Under the pieces are notes generated by a model. The model was not told where the DNA came from and did not search any database. It saw only the letters and a program-made list of their open reading frames with translations. The position numbers and the translations under genes are program-made. From contig QMVA01000059.1 of assembly GCA_003660865.1 (NCBI GenBank), forward strand, positions 1 through 7,941: 7,941 nt of DNA, read 5' to 3'. Shown here one piece after another: positions 1 through 6,714 of this stretch; positions within the stretch are counted from its first letter, which is position 1, and every line of letters begins with the position of its first letter. Source of the DNA: Candidatus Nanohalarchaeota archaeon. Lineage in GTDB: Archaea; EX4484-52; B79-G9.

Positions 1-150
1 GTGTTACTGACATACCTCAAAGGAATAAGGCAGGGATTGGTTCTCATGCCGCATAAAAGAAAGATTATCCCGATTATCGAGAAGAGAGATGCTGTTCAGA
101 GAAAACTGTATCAGATATTGAACATGGAGGCGTATGAAAAAATTAGGTAA
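1..150 (+). CDS. C-terminal fragment of an unidentified protein (5' end outside window)
   Basis: Frame 1 is open from the first base to a TAA at 148-150, giving 49 residues that end in NMEAYEKIR. The fragment is rich in Lys, Arg, Ile and Leu and uses AGA, AGG and ATA codons as the neighbouring genes do. I do not recognise it. The Leu/Lys-rich end resembles the tail of some archaeal transposases, but that is only an impression and no catalytic motif is in view. It runs convergently with the large gene on the minus strand, and a T-rich stretch follows at 189-205, which fits a genuine gene end. A 93-residue minus-strand frame covers the same bases; it is low in complexity and I prefer the plus-strand reading. 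Confidence 0.4.
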   Translation: MLLTYLKGIRQGLVLMPHKRKIIPIIEKRDAVQRKLYQILNMEAYEKIR

Positions 151-188
151 AACAATATGTTTGTCAAACCGTGCCTTGCTGCGTTCGA

Positions 189-205
189 TTTTTTCTTTTT
201 TCTTT
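189..205 (+). terminator. T-rich putative terminator after the edge gene
   Basis: The plus strand carries two runs of T (six and six) split by single C residues about 40 bases after the TAA at 148-150. Archaeal RNA polymerase terminates at oligo-T tracts without needing a hairpin, and none is seen here. The tract lies in the 154-base gap between two convergent genes, as expected for a terminator of the plus-strand gene. Confidence 0.35.
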
Positions 206-304
206 AATAACTTGTAAACTTCAGTTTCAAAGAATATACAAAATATAATCCCCGATAATTTGCATGTTTCTATATCTTCTTTCATGCCTGTTTTTTTAGA
301 TATA

Positions 305-3283
305 TCATCGACCGATAGCCTTCAAAATGACCTGCGTAGCCTTCTTTGGGTCTGCTGCGCGAGTGATAGATCCGCCCACCACCGCAAGTTTCGCCCCGGA
401 CTTTATAGCAAGCGGCGCAGTGTCTGCTCTCATGCCGCCTGCAACACCCATTGGAATCGTTATGGTCTTCGATACTTTCTCAACCAGTGGGAATGGTATT
501 TTTGCATTACTGCTTCGCATCTGCTCATCCACCGAAATATGAAACTCAATATAATCCGCACCCATATCCTCAAGCTCTTTAGCGCGCTTCACAGGATCTT
601 TTATGGATATCAGGTCAGCCATAATCTTTACTCCGCATTTCTTTGCCATGTCAATCGCATCTTTCAGCACATTATCCCTTGATGCCCCGCAGATACCGAT
701 AATATCTGCCCCTGCCCGTGCTGCAATCTCCACTTCCTTAGAGCCGCATGAGAGTGTCTTTAAATCTGCAACAATTGTACTCTTGGGATGCTCGCGTCGA
801 AGCACTCTCACAGCATCCATACCTGCGCTTTTTACCAGAGGGGTGCCTACCTCAAGCCAGTCTGCATTGCCTTGTTTTGCGCCGAAAGCTAGTTTCTTGG
901 CTTCTTCAAGAATCCGAAGGTCAAGTGCGACCTGTAGTTTAGGCCATACTCCTTCATTCTCAGGTGTACTTTTCCTAACAGCAGGCAAAGCAGGGCTGTC
1001 TGTATACGTGCATGTAATTATCTTTGCATGTTCCTGCGCCTCCATAGCTGCCACAGGTATCTTCAACTGCTTTGATACTGCCTCAACTATGCTTCCATCA
1101 TGTACGCGTACATAGTCCACACCAAGTTTTTCAAGCTCCTTTGCGCGCTCTATACTTGAATCCAGAAGATCTGCCATTATCTTCACATGATACTTCTTTG
1201 CTGCACCTACCGCATCTGTAACTGTGTGGTTGCCTGCATGCGATGAGACCGTGACTATATCTGCACCTGCCTGTGCTGCGATTTCTGTCTCCATATACCC
1301 TGTATCCATTGTCTTATAGTCTGCGATTATCGTCTTATATGGAAAATCCTGCCTCAACTCTTTTATTGCAGCAACACCGCAACTCTTTACAAGAGGAGGT
1401 GCGACCTCCACCCAATCACCGCTCTTTAAGTGCTCTTCTGCACATCTTTTTGCTTCTTTCAGTGACTCATAATTAAGCGAGACTATTCTTTTCGGCCATG
1501 CCTCACTTATACTTACATCAAGAGACATCAGTTTCCTTTCCTCAGGAATGCCTTCATTATCCCACCCGCGAAGCGCGTAGTATTCCTCAAGCATCTTTTG
1601 CATGTTAGCACTCTCGCCCTCAGCAGGCCCTTCCGGCATTGGCTCAGTGAATCTTTTCGGGAGTTGGTCGTCTTTTTTCGTGAACCCTGCCCTTATGTTG
1701 AATAGGCGCTCCACATTCCAGATGCGCTCACCTGCTTTTTTAAGCTCACTTTCATCAAAGTACAACCCTGTCGCAGTTGTCAGCATTCTTGCATAGATGT
1801 CTGTCTCATATTCAAATGTCTCAAACACCGCAAAAGTTGTGAACTTGCAGACAATGAGCGAATCAAGCACAGCAAAAATATTTTCAATATCGCGGACTTT
1901 CCTTGCCTTGTCTTTGTGCTCAAGATTGTCAAGATATCTGGGCATTGAAAGTACCTCTTGTGGTATCATGTATGCCCGCAAGTGGCATGCCCCGCGGTTC
2001 GAAGTCATGTATGCTAAGGCCTGTCCTTTCACAGCACGCGGGTCATAAGCCGGCAATTCAAGTCCTTTTACATTAATTGCAAAATCCTCTGCATTGAGCT
2101 TTTCTGCCATCCTTTTTGTTCCCTCTGCAAGAAGTGCGCCTATATCTTTTTTATAAGCAATCTTTTCAAGAAGTTCAAGTACTATTTTTGTATCACCGAA
2201 CTCGATTTTCTCTTCAATCAATCCTTTTTGTGAGCATTCCATAGCAAAGCCGATAGTATTTCCCGCAGATACAGTGTCCATTCCCAGCTCATTGCAGAGA
2301 TTATTTGCAAGCGCAAGTGTATTTTTGTCTGAGTGGCCGCACTGGACTGTGAGCGCCCAAGTACTCTCATATTCCGGGCCGTGTGTCTTTACACCCTCGA
2401 TATTTGCGACTCTCCCGCACATTATAGGGCACAGTGTACATCCTGTTCTTTTCACAAGATATTTTTGCATAGTCTCTCCGGATATGTCTTCTGCCTTGTC
2501 ATAGAATCCTTTCTGGAAATTGTTTACAGGCAGTATCCCGTGCTTGTTTATCGGGTTTGTAAGCACAAGCGTACCGAACCTTCCAAGCGAATCCCCCGTG
2601 ACAGGATGGCCTTTAAGTATCTCAAGAAAGCGCATGTACTGCTGGCGGAATGCGTGCTTGTTTGCAGGCTCAATAGTCAGGGTGCCTTTAAGAGCAATTG
2701 CCTTCAGGTTCTTGGAGCCGAGTACTGCCCCGAGACCGCCTCTGCCTGCTGCGCGCGATGCGTCTATGATGATTGATGAATAAAGAACCATGTTTTCTCC
2801 AGCAGGACCGATGCATGCCACTTTCATATTGTCTTTTTCAAGAGTCTCTGTCGTCTCTGTGGTTGTCTTGCCCCAGAGATGGCTGGCATCTTTCAGTTTT
2901 GCGCAGTCATCGGTAATCTCAAGATATACAGGCGTATCTGACCGGCCCTTTATAATCACTGCATCATAGCCAGTCTTTCTTAGCTCATTTCCGAATGTGC
3001 CGCCCACATTTGAATCAAATATAGTACCTGTCTGTGGTGATTTAGATGCAAAACAGCAGCGCCCTGATGCCGGCGCAAGCCCGGTCAACGGCCCGGACAT
3101 AATCACGACCACATTCTTTTCTGAGAACGGGTCTGTTTTAGGATCAAGGTTGTCAGTAAGTATTTTTACTGCAAGCCCTCTTCCGCCAATGTATTTTTGC
3201 ATGTCCCCGGGATTGATATAGTCGTCTTTCAGTTGTTTTTTTGAAAGGTCTATACAGAGAATTTTTCCATCAAAGATTGTCAT
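305..3283 (-). CDS. Aldehyde:ferredoxin oxidoreductase fused to two tandem hexulose-6-phosphate synthase-like domains
   Basis: This is a 992-residue three-domain protein. Residues 1 to about 589 form a complete AOR-family tungsten/molybdopterin enzyme, which oxidises aldehydes to acids and reduces ferredoxin in the cytoplasm. Visible signatures are GGRGLAVK near 33, the pterin-binding stretch AAGRGGLGAVLGSKNLKAI at 178-196, GPEYES at 302-307 and NELGMDT at 331-337. The [4Fe-4S] ligands are Cys282, Cys285, Cys289 and Cys479. The AOR part ends with the family's usual YYALRGW segment. Residues about 591-745 and 780-992 are two copies of an HPS/OMPDC-superfamily barrel. Copy 1 has DYKTMD (655-660) but lacks the C-terminal phosphate-binding loops. 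Copy 2 has VAGGM (947-951) and VVGGSIT (968-974), but its motif is DLKTLS (840-845), with Ser in place of the second Asp. The start is the ATG at 3283, with only a weak ribosome site (GAGCTGG) upstream. The domain calls are secure; the aldehyde substrate, probably formaldehyde, is inferred from the HPS fusion. Confidence 0.93.
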   Translation of the reverse strand: MTIFDGKILCIDLSKKQLKDDYINPGDMQKYIGGRGLAVKILTDNLDPKTDPFSEKNVVVIMSGPLTGLAPASGRCCFASKSPQTGTIFDSNVGGTFGNELRKTGYDAVIIKGRSDTPVYLEITDDCAKLKDASHLWGKTTTETTETLEKDNMKVACIGPAGENMVLYSSIIIDASRAAGRGGLGAVLGSKNLKAIALKGTLTIEPANKHAFRQQYMRFLEILKGHPVTGDSLGRFGTLVLTNPINKHGILPVNNFQKGFYDKAEDISGETMQKYLVKRTGCTLCPIMCGRVANIEGVKTHGPEYESTWALTVQCGHSDKNTLALANNLCNELGMDTVSAGNTIGFAMECSQKGLIEEKIEFGDTKIVLELLEKIAYKKDIGALLAEGTKRMAEKLNAEDFAINVKGLELPAYDPRAVKGQALAYMTSNRGACHLRAYMIPQEVLSMPRYLDNLEHKDKARKVRDIENIFAVLDSLIVCKFTTFAVFETFEYETDIYARMLTTATGLYFDESELKKAGERIWNVERLFNIRAGFTKKDDQLPKRFTEPMPEGPAEGESANMQKMLEEYYALRGWDNEGIPEERKLMSLDVSISEAWPKRIVSLNYESLKEAKRCAEEHLKSGDWVEVAPPLVKSCGVAAIKELRQDFPYKTIIADYKTMDTGYMETEIAAQAGADIVTVSSHAGNHTVTDAVGAAKKYHVKIMADLLDSSIERAKELEKLGVDYVRVHDGSIVEAVSKQLKIPVAAMEAQEHAKIITCTYTDSPALPAVRKSTPENEGVWPKLQVALDLRILEEAKKLAFGAKQGNADWLEVGTPLVKSAGMDAVRVLRREHPKSTIVADLKTLSCGSKEVEIAARAGADIIGICGASRDNVLKDAIDMAKKCGVKIMADLISIKDPVKRAKELEDMGADYIEFHISVDEQMRSSNAKIPFPLVEKVSKTITIPMGVAGGMRADTAPLAIKSGAKLAVVGGSITRAADPKKATQVILKAIGR

Positions 3284-3360
3284 TATTACCAGCTCATTTA
3301 ATTATTTGTTGACTTATCGGAAGTTAAAGAATCCACCAACTAATTGATATGAACTGGCTA

Positions 3361-3374
3361 AAATATTAAAAAGG
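3361..3374 (-). promoter_or_regulatory. Putative TATA box for the AOR fusion gene
   Basis: Read on the minus strand this is an AT-only stretch close to the archaeal TATA box (TTTTTAATATTTT). A start about 26 bases downstream would leave a leader of roughly 55-60 bases before the ATG at 3283. It lies in a 177-base divergent region. The match to consensus is moderate and no clear BRE is seen. Confidence 0.35.
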
Positions 3375-3384
3375 TTTTGGCGGG

Positions 3385-3395
3385 TTTTATATTTT
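3385..3395 (+). promoter_or_regulatory. TATA box for the 164-residue gene, flanked by direct repeats
   Basis: TTTTATATTTT is a good archaeal TATA box. A start about 26 bases downstream (near 3416) gives a leader of about 45 bases to the ATG at 3461. It is flanked by two imperfect 14-base direct repeats, TTTTGGCGGGTTTT (3375-3388) and TTTTGCGGGGTTTT (3392-3405), which match at 12 of 14 positions. A second weaker candidate (GGATATAC, 3415-3422) lies closer to the gene. Confidence 0.45.
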
Positions 3396-3460
3396 GCGGG
3401 GTTTTTCACTTGTAGGATATACTCTTATACGCAAAGCCAAAATCATAGAGAGAGTTTTAA

Positions 3461-3955
3461 ATGTATTTATTAATATGTAGTCACATGCAAACTAAAATTT
3501 ATACTTTAAGCAGACAGGCAGAGCCTCTTTATCCCTATGATGCGTTTTTTGAACTTATGATGAAGAAAGCAGGCATACCTGATGGGATTCAGAAAGAGGA
3601 GGATGCAAAAACGTATCAGGATTTTTTTAATAAAAATTACAAAGTGGACCTAATAGGCATGCGTTCTGATAATGATATTGACGTAAAAAACAGTTTTGTA
3701 AGTGCAGCAAGAACACTCGTAACTAATCCCGAAAAACATTACAGGAAGACATTGTCAAAAATATATCTGGCTAGTATCCAAAATACAGATTATAATGTAA
3801 TGCCCCGCCATCAAATGATACCTTCGCTTCTTACTACGACACATATTGGCGAGATTAAAGAGAATGATTACGATACTTATCTGGAAGCAGACACAGAGAA
3901 AATGGTATGGCTATGGCCCGATTTACCCAAATGGCTGAAAGAGTTTTTTTCCTGA
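3461..3955 (+). CDS. Unrecognised 164-residue soluble protein
   Basis: I do not recognise this protein. It has no signal peptide, no convincing membrane segment and no Cys pairs that would suggest a metal site. It is polar throughout, with many Lys, Asp and Tyr residues, and ends in a Trp/Pro-rich tail (WLWPDLPKWLKEFF). The start at 3461 is preceded by the purine-rich GAGAGAG about six bases upstream, a plausible ribosome site. The alternative ATG at 3485 has none, but choosing it would remove only eight residues. It has its own TATA box upstream and lies 112 bases before the helicase gene, which also has its own promoter, so the two are probably separate units. A promoter word shared with the helicase gene hints at common control. 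No function can be assigned. Confidence 0.7.
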   Translation: MYLLICSHMQTKIYTLSRQAEPLYPYDAFFELMMKKAGIPDGIQKEEDAKTYQDFFNKNYKVDLIGMRSDNDIDVKNSFVSAARTLVTNPEKHYRKTLSKIYLASIQNTDYNVMPRHQMIPSLLTTTHIGEIKENDYDTYLEADTEKMVWLWPDLPKWLKEFFS

Positions 3956-4011
3956 ATAAATACATATCCATCGAAACATATTAATTGTTTTGTCTACTTC
4001 TTATTCTTGGA

Positions 4012-4020
4012 TTTTATATT
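4012..4020 (+). promoter_or_regulatory. TATA box of the helicase gene
   Basis: TTTTATATT matches the archaeal TATA box. The expected start of transcription, about 25-27 bases downstream of its centre, falls at about 4041-4045. That coincides with a perfect ten-base palindrome, ATTCATGAAT (4041-4050), and with an ATG at 4045. The twelve bases GGATTTTATATT (4009-4020) match the promoter of the 164-residue gene (3382-3393) at 11 of 12 positions. Confidence 0.5.
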
Positions 4021-4044
4021 GCGCTTTTTTTAACCAAAATATTC

Positions 4045-4071
4045 ATGAATTTTAGCGCTTTAGGGGTGTGA
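4045..4071 (+). promoter_or_regulatory. Possible leaderless eight-codon upstream ORF overlapping the helicase start
   Basis: ATG at 4045 opens a frame reading MNFSALGV and stops at TGA 4069-4071. That stop overlaps the helicase GTG start (4068-4070) as GTGA, the usual geometry of translational coupling. The ATG sits where transcription is expected to begin from the TATA box at 4012-4020, so it could be read leaderless. The helicase GTG has no properly spaced ribosome site, since GGGG lies almost against it. A role in feeding ribosomes to the helicase is inferred; such a short frame could also be chance. Confidence 0.3.
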
Positions 4072-6182
4072 TAGATATAAAAGAACTAGACTACTTGCTT
4101 GTTTTGAGAGCGCTAAAAGATATCCCGTTCAGTGTCGGGCGCAAACTCCTCATAGATTATCTGAAAGGAAGCGAAGCAAACAAATCCATCCTCAAAAACA
4201 GGCTCCACCTCCTCGACAGTTTCGGGACAATGATATATGAAGATGACGAACTTAACCAGATAATTGACAGCCTCATCCTTAACGGCATCATTACCATAAC
4301 TTCTGTTGACGGCAAGAAGTTCTGGAAAGTTCTTGAGCTGAGCGCCAAAGGAAAAAAAGAGCTCGATCACCCGACCCTGTACAAAAGAAAGCTTTCATTT
4401 CATTTCAGGGATGTGAAAACTGAAATCACAGATGAGGACAAAAGAAAGTTCAGTGTATTTGGCAGCTTTCTTCATTCATTTAATGATGAGCAAAAAAAAT
4501 CCATAATTTGCGACAACATACATATCCTATGCCTTGCAGGCGCAGGCTCCGGCAAGACCACAGTGCTCACCAAAAGGATCGAGTTTCTTGTCAATTATAA
4601 GCGCATTGACTCAAAAAAGATTCTTGCGATTACGTTCACAAGGAAAGCGCGCATGGAGATGATGAGGCGCATTTCAAAGATGGGACTCACCGAGAGTGTA
4701 AAGGTTGAGACATTCAATTCATTCTGTGAAAAGATTTTAAGAAAGCACAATGACATAGTCTATGATAAGCCAGTGCGAGTGGTTACTTACAGGGATAAGA
4801 TCAAGATGATTCACCGTGCCCTTACAAGCCTCGGACAGACTATGAGCCAGGCAGTAGATGTTTATTTTACCACCGCCCAAAAAAGAGGAAAAAGTGATGA
4901 CCAGCTTGCAAACATTTTTCTGAATGACTGTTTTTTTATCAGGGATTATTTTAAATTCAGGAACAAAAAGATTGACGCATCCTGTTTTGAGACATCAGGA
5001 AACAGTGACGAAAGAAGCACGAAGATAGTATTTGCAGTATGCAATTATATTGAAGCATACATGAAAAAGCAAGGGCTTCGCGATTTTGCAGACCAGTTGG
5101 TAGACACCATTGCACTTTTCGAAAAACACAAAGAACTCATACCGGAATATGAGCATGTGCTCATTGATGAGTATCAGGACGTCAACTCAACACAGATAAA
5201 GCTGGTTGATATCCTCAAACCCCCTAATCTCTTTTGCGTGGGTGACCCGAGGCAGTCAATATACGGCTGGCGAGGATCAGACATAAGATATATCCTGAAT
5301 TTTGAAGATAAATACCCTGCCTGCGAAGTCATCACACTGACAAAAAATTACCGTTCCACAAAACACATAGTCAACGTAATCAACACCTCCATCCACAATA
5401 TGGGACTTGCAGACCTTGAATCTTCAATAGATGGTGATAAGGATGTCAAGCTTCTGAAATTTAGCTCTGAAGCTGCTGAATTTGAATTTGTGGTGCAGAA
5501 AATCATTGCATCAGGGATTCCGAAAGGTGAGATTTTTGTGCTTGCGCGGACCAACAGGCAGCTAAATGAGCTTTCAGATATTTTACGCGCGCGCAGGATA
5601 AAGCATATCGTCAGGAGCGATGAGATGAGAAAAAGCATATCCTCTGGTATTGATGACGTGACTCTTGCAACAATCCACGCAATCAAGGGTCTTGAAGCAG
5701 AACTTGTCTTTGTTATCGGGTGCAGTTATGCTAATTTCCCATGCAAAGGAAGTGAGCATCCGGTAGTGGACATGGTAAAAGTAGAAGAATATGATAAAGA
5801 AGAGGAGGAGCGCCGCCTATTTTATGTTGCGATGAGCCGGGCAAAAAAAAGCCTGTATCTCTCGTATTCAGGCAGCAGGCCAACTTATTTCATTAACAGT
5901 GATATGCTTGGCATGATGGATGCAAAGGAGCTGAAAGTACAGGTAAAAAAGATGGCCAATACCGGCTTTCCGGGAGATGTAGTCAGCAGGCTCAAGAACT
6001 GGAGGCGCGAAGTCAGCAATGCCATGGGCGTTCCTGCATTCATGATAATGCATGACAGGACCATTGCAGAACTTGCAGATGTCATGCCGAAAAGTACCGA
6101 TGATCTATCGCGCATCCATGGTTTCGGACCTGTCAAGATAAAGAAGTACGGAGACGATATTTTGGATGTTGTCAACAGGTAA
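4068..6182 (+). CDS. UvrD/Rep-family SF1 DNA helicase with N-terminal RQC and C-terminal HRDC domains
   Basis: This 704-residue protein is an ATP-driven 3'-5' DNA translocase or helicase by family. Residues about 5-100 resemble the RecQ C-terminal (RQC) winged helix: FSVGRKLLIDYLKGSEAN at 21-38, then LDSFGTM and a wing ending VLELSAKGKKEL (88-99). The SF1A core follows with all expected motifs: Q motif FNDEQ (138-142), Walker A GAGSGKTT (158-165), Ia ITFTRKARMEM (188-198), II LIDEYQD (365-371), III GDPRQSIYGWRG (392-403), IV NYRST (427-431), V TLATIHAIKGLE (532-543) and VI RLFYVAMSRA (583-592). Residues about 638-703 are an HRDC domain (LKNWRREVSNAMGVPAFMI, then GFGPVKIKKYG). No zinc-binding Cys cluster of RecQ is present. 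The start is GTG, overlapping the stop of a short upstream frame. Likely roles are in DNA repair or recombination intermediates; the exact substrate cannot be read from sequence. Confidence 0.93.
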   Translation: MIDIKELDYLLVLRALKDIPFSVGRKLLIDYLKGSEANKSILKNRLHLLDSFGTMIYEDDELNQIIDSLILNGIITITSVDGKKFWKVLELSAKGKKELDHPTLYKRKLSFHFRDVKTEITDEDKRKFSVFGSFLHSFNDEQKKSIICDNIHILCLAGAGSGKTTVLTKRIEFLVNYKRIDSKKILAITFTRKARMEMMRRISKMGLTESVKVETFNSFCEKILRKHNDIVYDKPVRVVTYRDKIKMIHRALTSLGQTMSQAVDVYFTTAQKRGKSDDQLANIFLNDCFFIRDYFKFRNKKIDASCFETSGNSDERSTKIVFAVCNYIEAYMKKQGLRDFADQLVDTIALFEKHKELIPEYEHVLIDEYQDVNSTQIKLVDILKPPNLFCVGDPRQSIYGWRGSDIRYILNFEDKYPACEVITLTKNYRSTKHIVNVINTSIHNMGLADLESSIDGDKDVKLLKFSSEAAEFEFVVQKIIASGIPKGEIFVLARTNRQLNELSDILRARRIKHIVRSDEMRKSISSGIDDVTLATIHAIKGLEAELVFVIGCSYANFPCKGSEHPVVDMVKVEEYDKEEEERRLFYVAMSRAKKSLYLSYSGSRPTYFINSDMLGMMDAKELKVQVKKMANTGFPGDVVSRLKNWRREVSNAMGVPAFMIMHDRTIAELADVMPKSTDDLSRIHGFGPVKIKKYGDDILDVVNR

Positions 6183-6188
6183 ATGCGC

Positions 6189-6196
6189 TTTTTTTT
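6189..6196 (+). terminator. Oligo-T terminator after the helicase gene
   Basis: Eight consecutive T residues begin seven bases after the helicase TAA, preceded by GCGC. An uninterrupted T8 is a good archaeal intrinsic termination signal. A second T5 run follows at 6216-6220. Confidence 0.5.
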
Positions 6197-6239
6197 GGAT
6201 GTTATTTACTGTCTGTTTTTCGCACTGAATAGAGGTGAA

Positions 6240-6248
6240 TATATTTAA
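6240..6248 (+). promoter_or_regulatory. Putative TATA box of the 144-residue gene
   Basis: TATATTTAA fits the archaeal TATA box. Transcription would start near 6270, leaving about ten bases before the ATG at 6280. It lies inside the longer frame that could begin at GTG 6235, so if this box is used the GTG is not transcribed. A weaker TTATTTA at 6201-6207 could instead serve the GTG. Confidence 0.4.
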
Positions 6249-6279
6249 GTGTTTGGGAGTATTAGTTTTTTTGAGTTTT

Positions 6280-6714
6280 ATGGATACAATAAGTCGTTAC
6301 ACATTTTCAATTGGAGAAAGTAAACGGCAGGGACTGTGTATTGAAGTTCATAGAGGCATACGGGGGAGGTCGCCTATTTTGCCAATTGAAGTTAATGGAG
6401 TGATTAACCCTGAACTTACTGGATTGTATGAGCGGTGGTTGTCTGGGGAAGATGAAGATGGGACGAATGAGCACTTCATTAATATAGGGCTTGTGGATGA
6501 GAATGGTGGTTATACCCCTGAGAGTAAAGCTCTTATTGATTATATGCTAATAACTTCTGATTCTCAGTTGGGGGGCTTACAGGCTGCACTCCAAGAGATA
6601 GATGATAAATACCGTATAACTCCCACAGACGGTTCCGGATTGAATACAATTCTGGTTTCAGGAGTGGAGTCACAAATTACAGAATTAGATGAGGACCATT
6701 TTAAATATAGTTGA
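6280..6714 (+). CDS. Unrecognised acidic 144-residue protein
   Basis: I do not recognise this protein. It is rich in Asp, Glu and Gly, with a predicted mixed alpha/beta character and no Cys motif or membrane segment in the part after residue 1. The start at ATG 6280 is chosen because a TATA box at 6240-6248 would begin transcription near 6270. A longer version from GTG 6235 would add 15 residues with a hydrophobic run (CLGVLVFLSF), which could be read as a weak signal sequence. GAGGTGA at 6232-6238 also looks like a ribosome site, but nothing in frame follows it at the right distance. It ends 12 bases before the start of the winged-helix gene and probably forms a two-gene accessory unit with it. 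Codon choice favours GAT, GGT and GTT more than the helicase gene does, which suggests a different origin. Confidence 0.65.
   Translation: MDTISRYTFSIGESKRQGLCIEVHRGIRGRSPILPIEVNGVINPELTGLYERWLSGEDEDGTNEHFINIGLVDENGGYTPESKALIDYMLITSDSQLGGLQAALQEIDDKYRITPTDGSGLNTILVSGVESQITELDEDHFKYS
6700..6707 (+). promoter_or_regulatory. TATA box of the winged-helix gene, inside the end of the preceding gene
   Basis: TTTAAATA is a near-ideal archaeal TATA box. Its centre lies about 23 bases before the ATG at 6727, so the transcript would be leaderless or almost so, which fits the absence of any ribosome site there. A GACGTC palindrome (6713-6718) sits between the box and the start. Confidence 0.45.

Noticed and set aside
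4..285. 93-residue minus-strand open frame downstream of the AOR fusion gene
   Set aside because: Low-complexity Lys/Phe/Ile composition, no ribosome site, and it overlaps the more protein-like plus-strand frame ending at 148-150. Not excluded outright.
260..1115. Plus-strand frames of 140 and 170 residues opposite the HPS domains
   Set aside because: They are antisense shadows of a gene whose protein is clearly recognisable on the minus strand.
5178..5185. GACGTCAA in the helicase gene as a third operator copy
   Set aside because: It encodes the conserved D-V-N residues right after helicase motif II and has no promoter context.
6235..6279. GTG 6235 as the start of the 144-residue gene
   Set aside because: A TATA box at 6240-6248 lies inside the added 15 codons and the GTG itself forms part of a GAGGTGA motif. 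The longer form remains possible if transcription begins near 6230.
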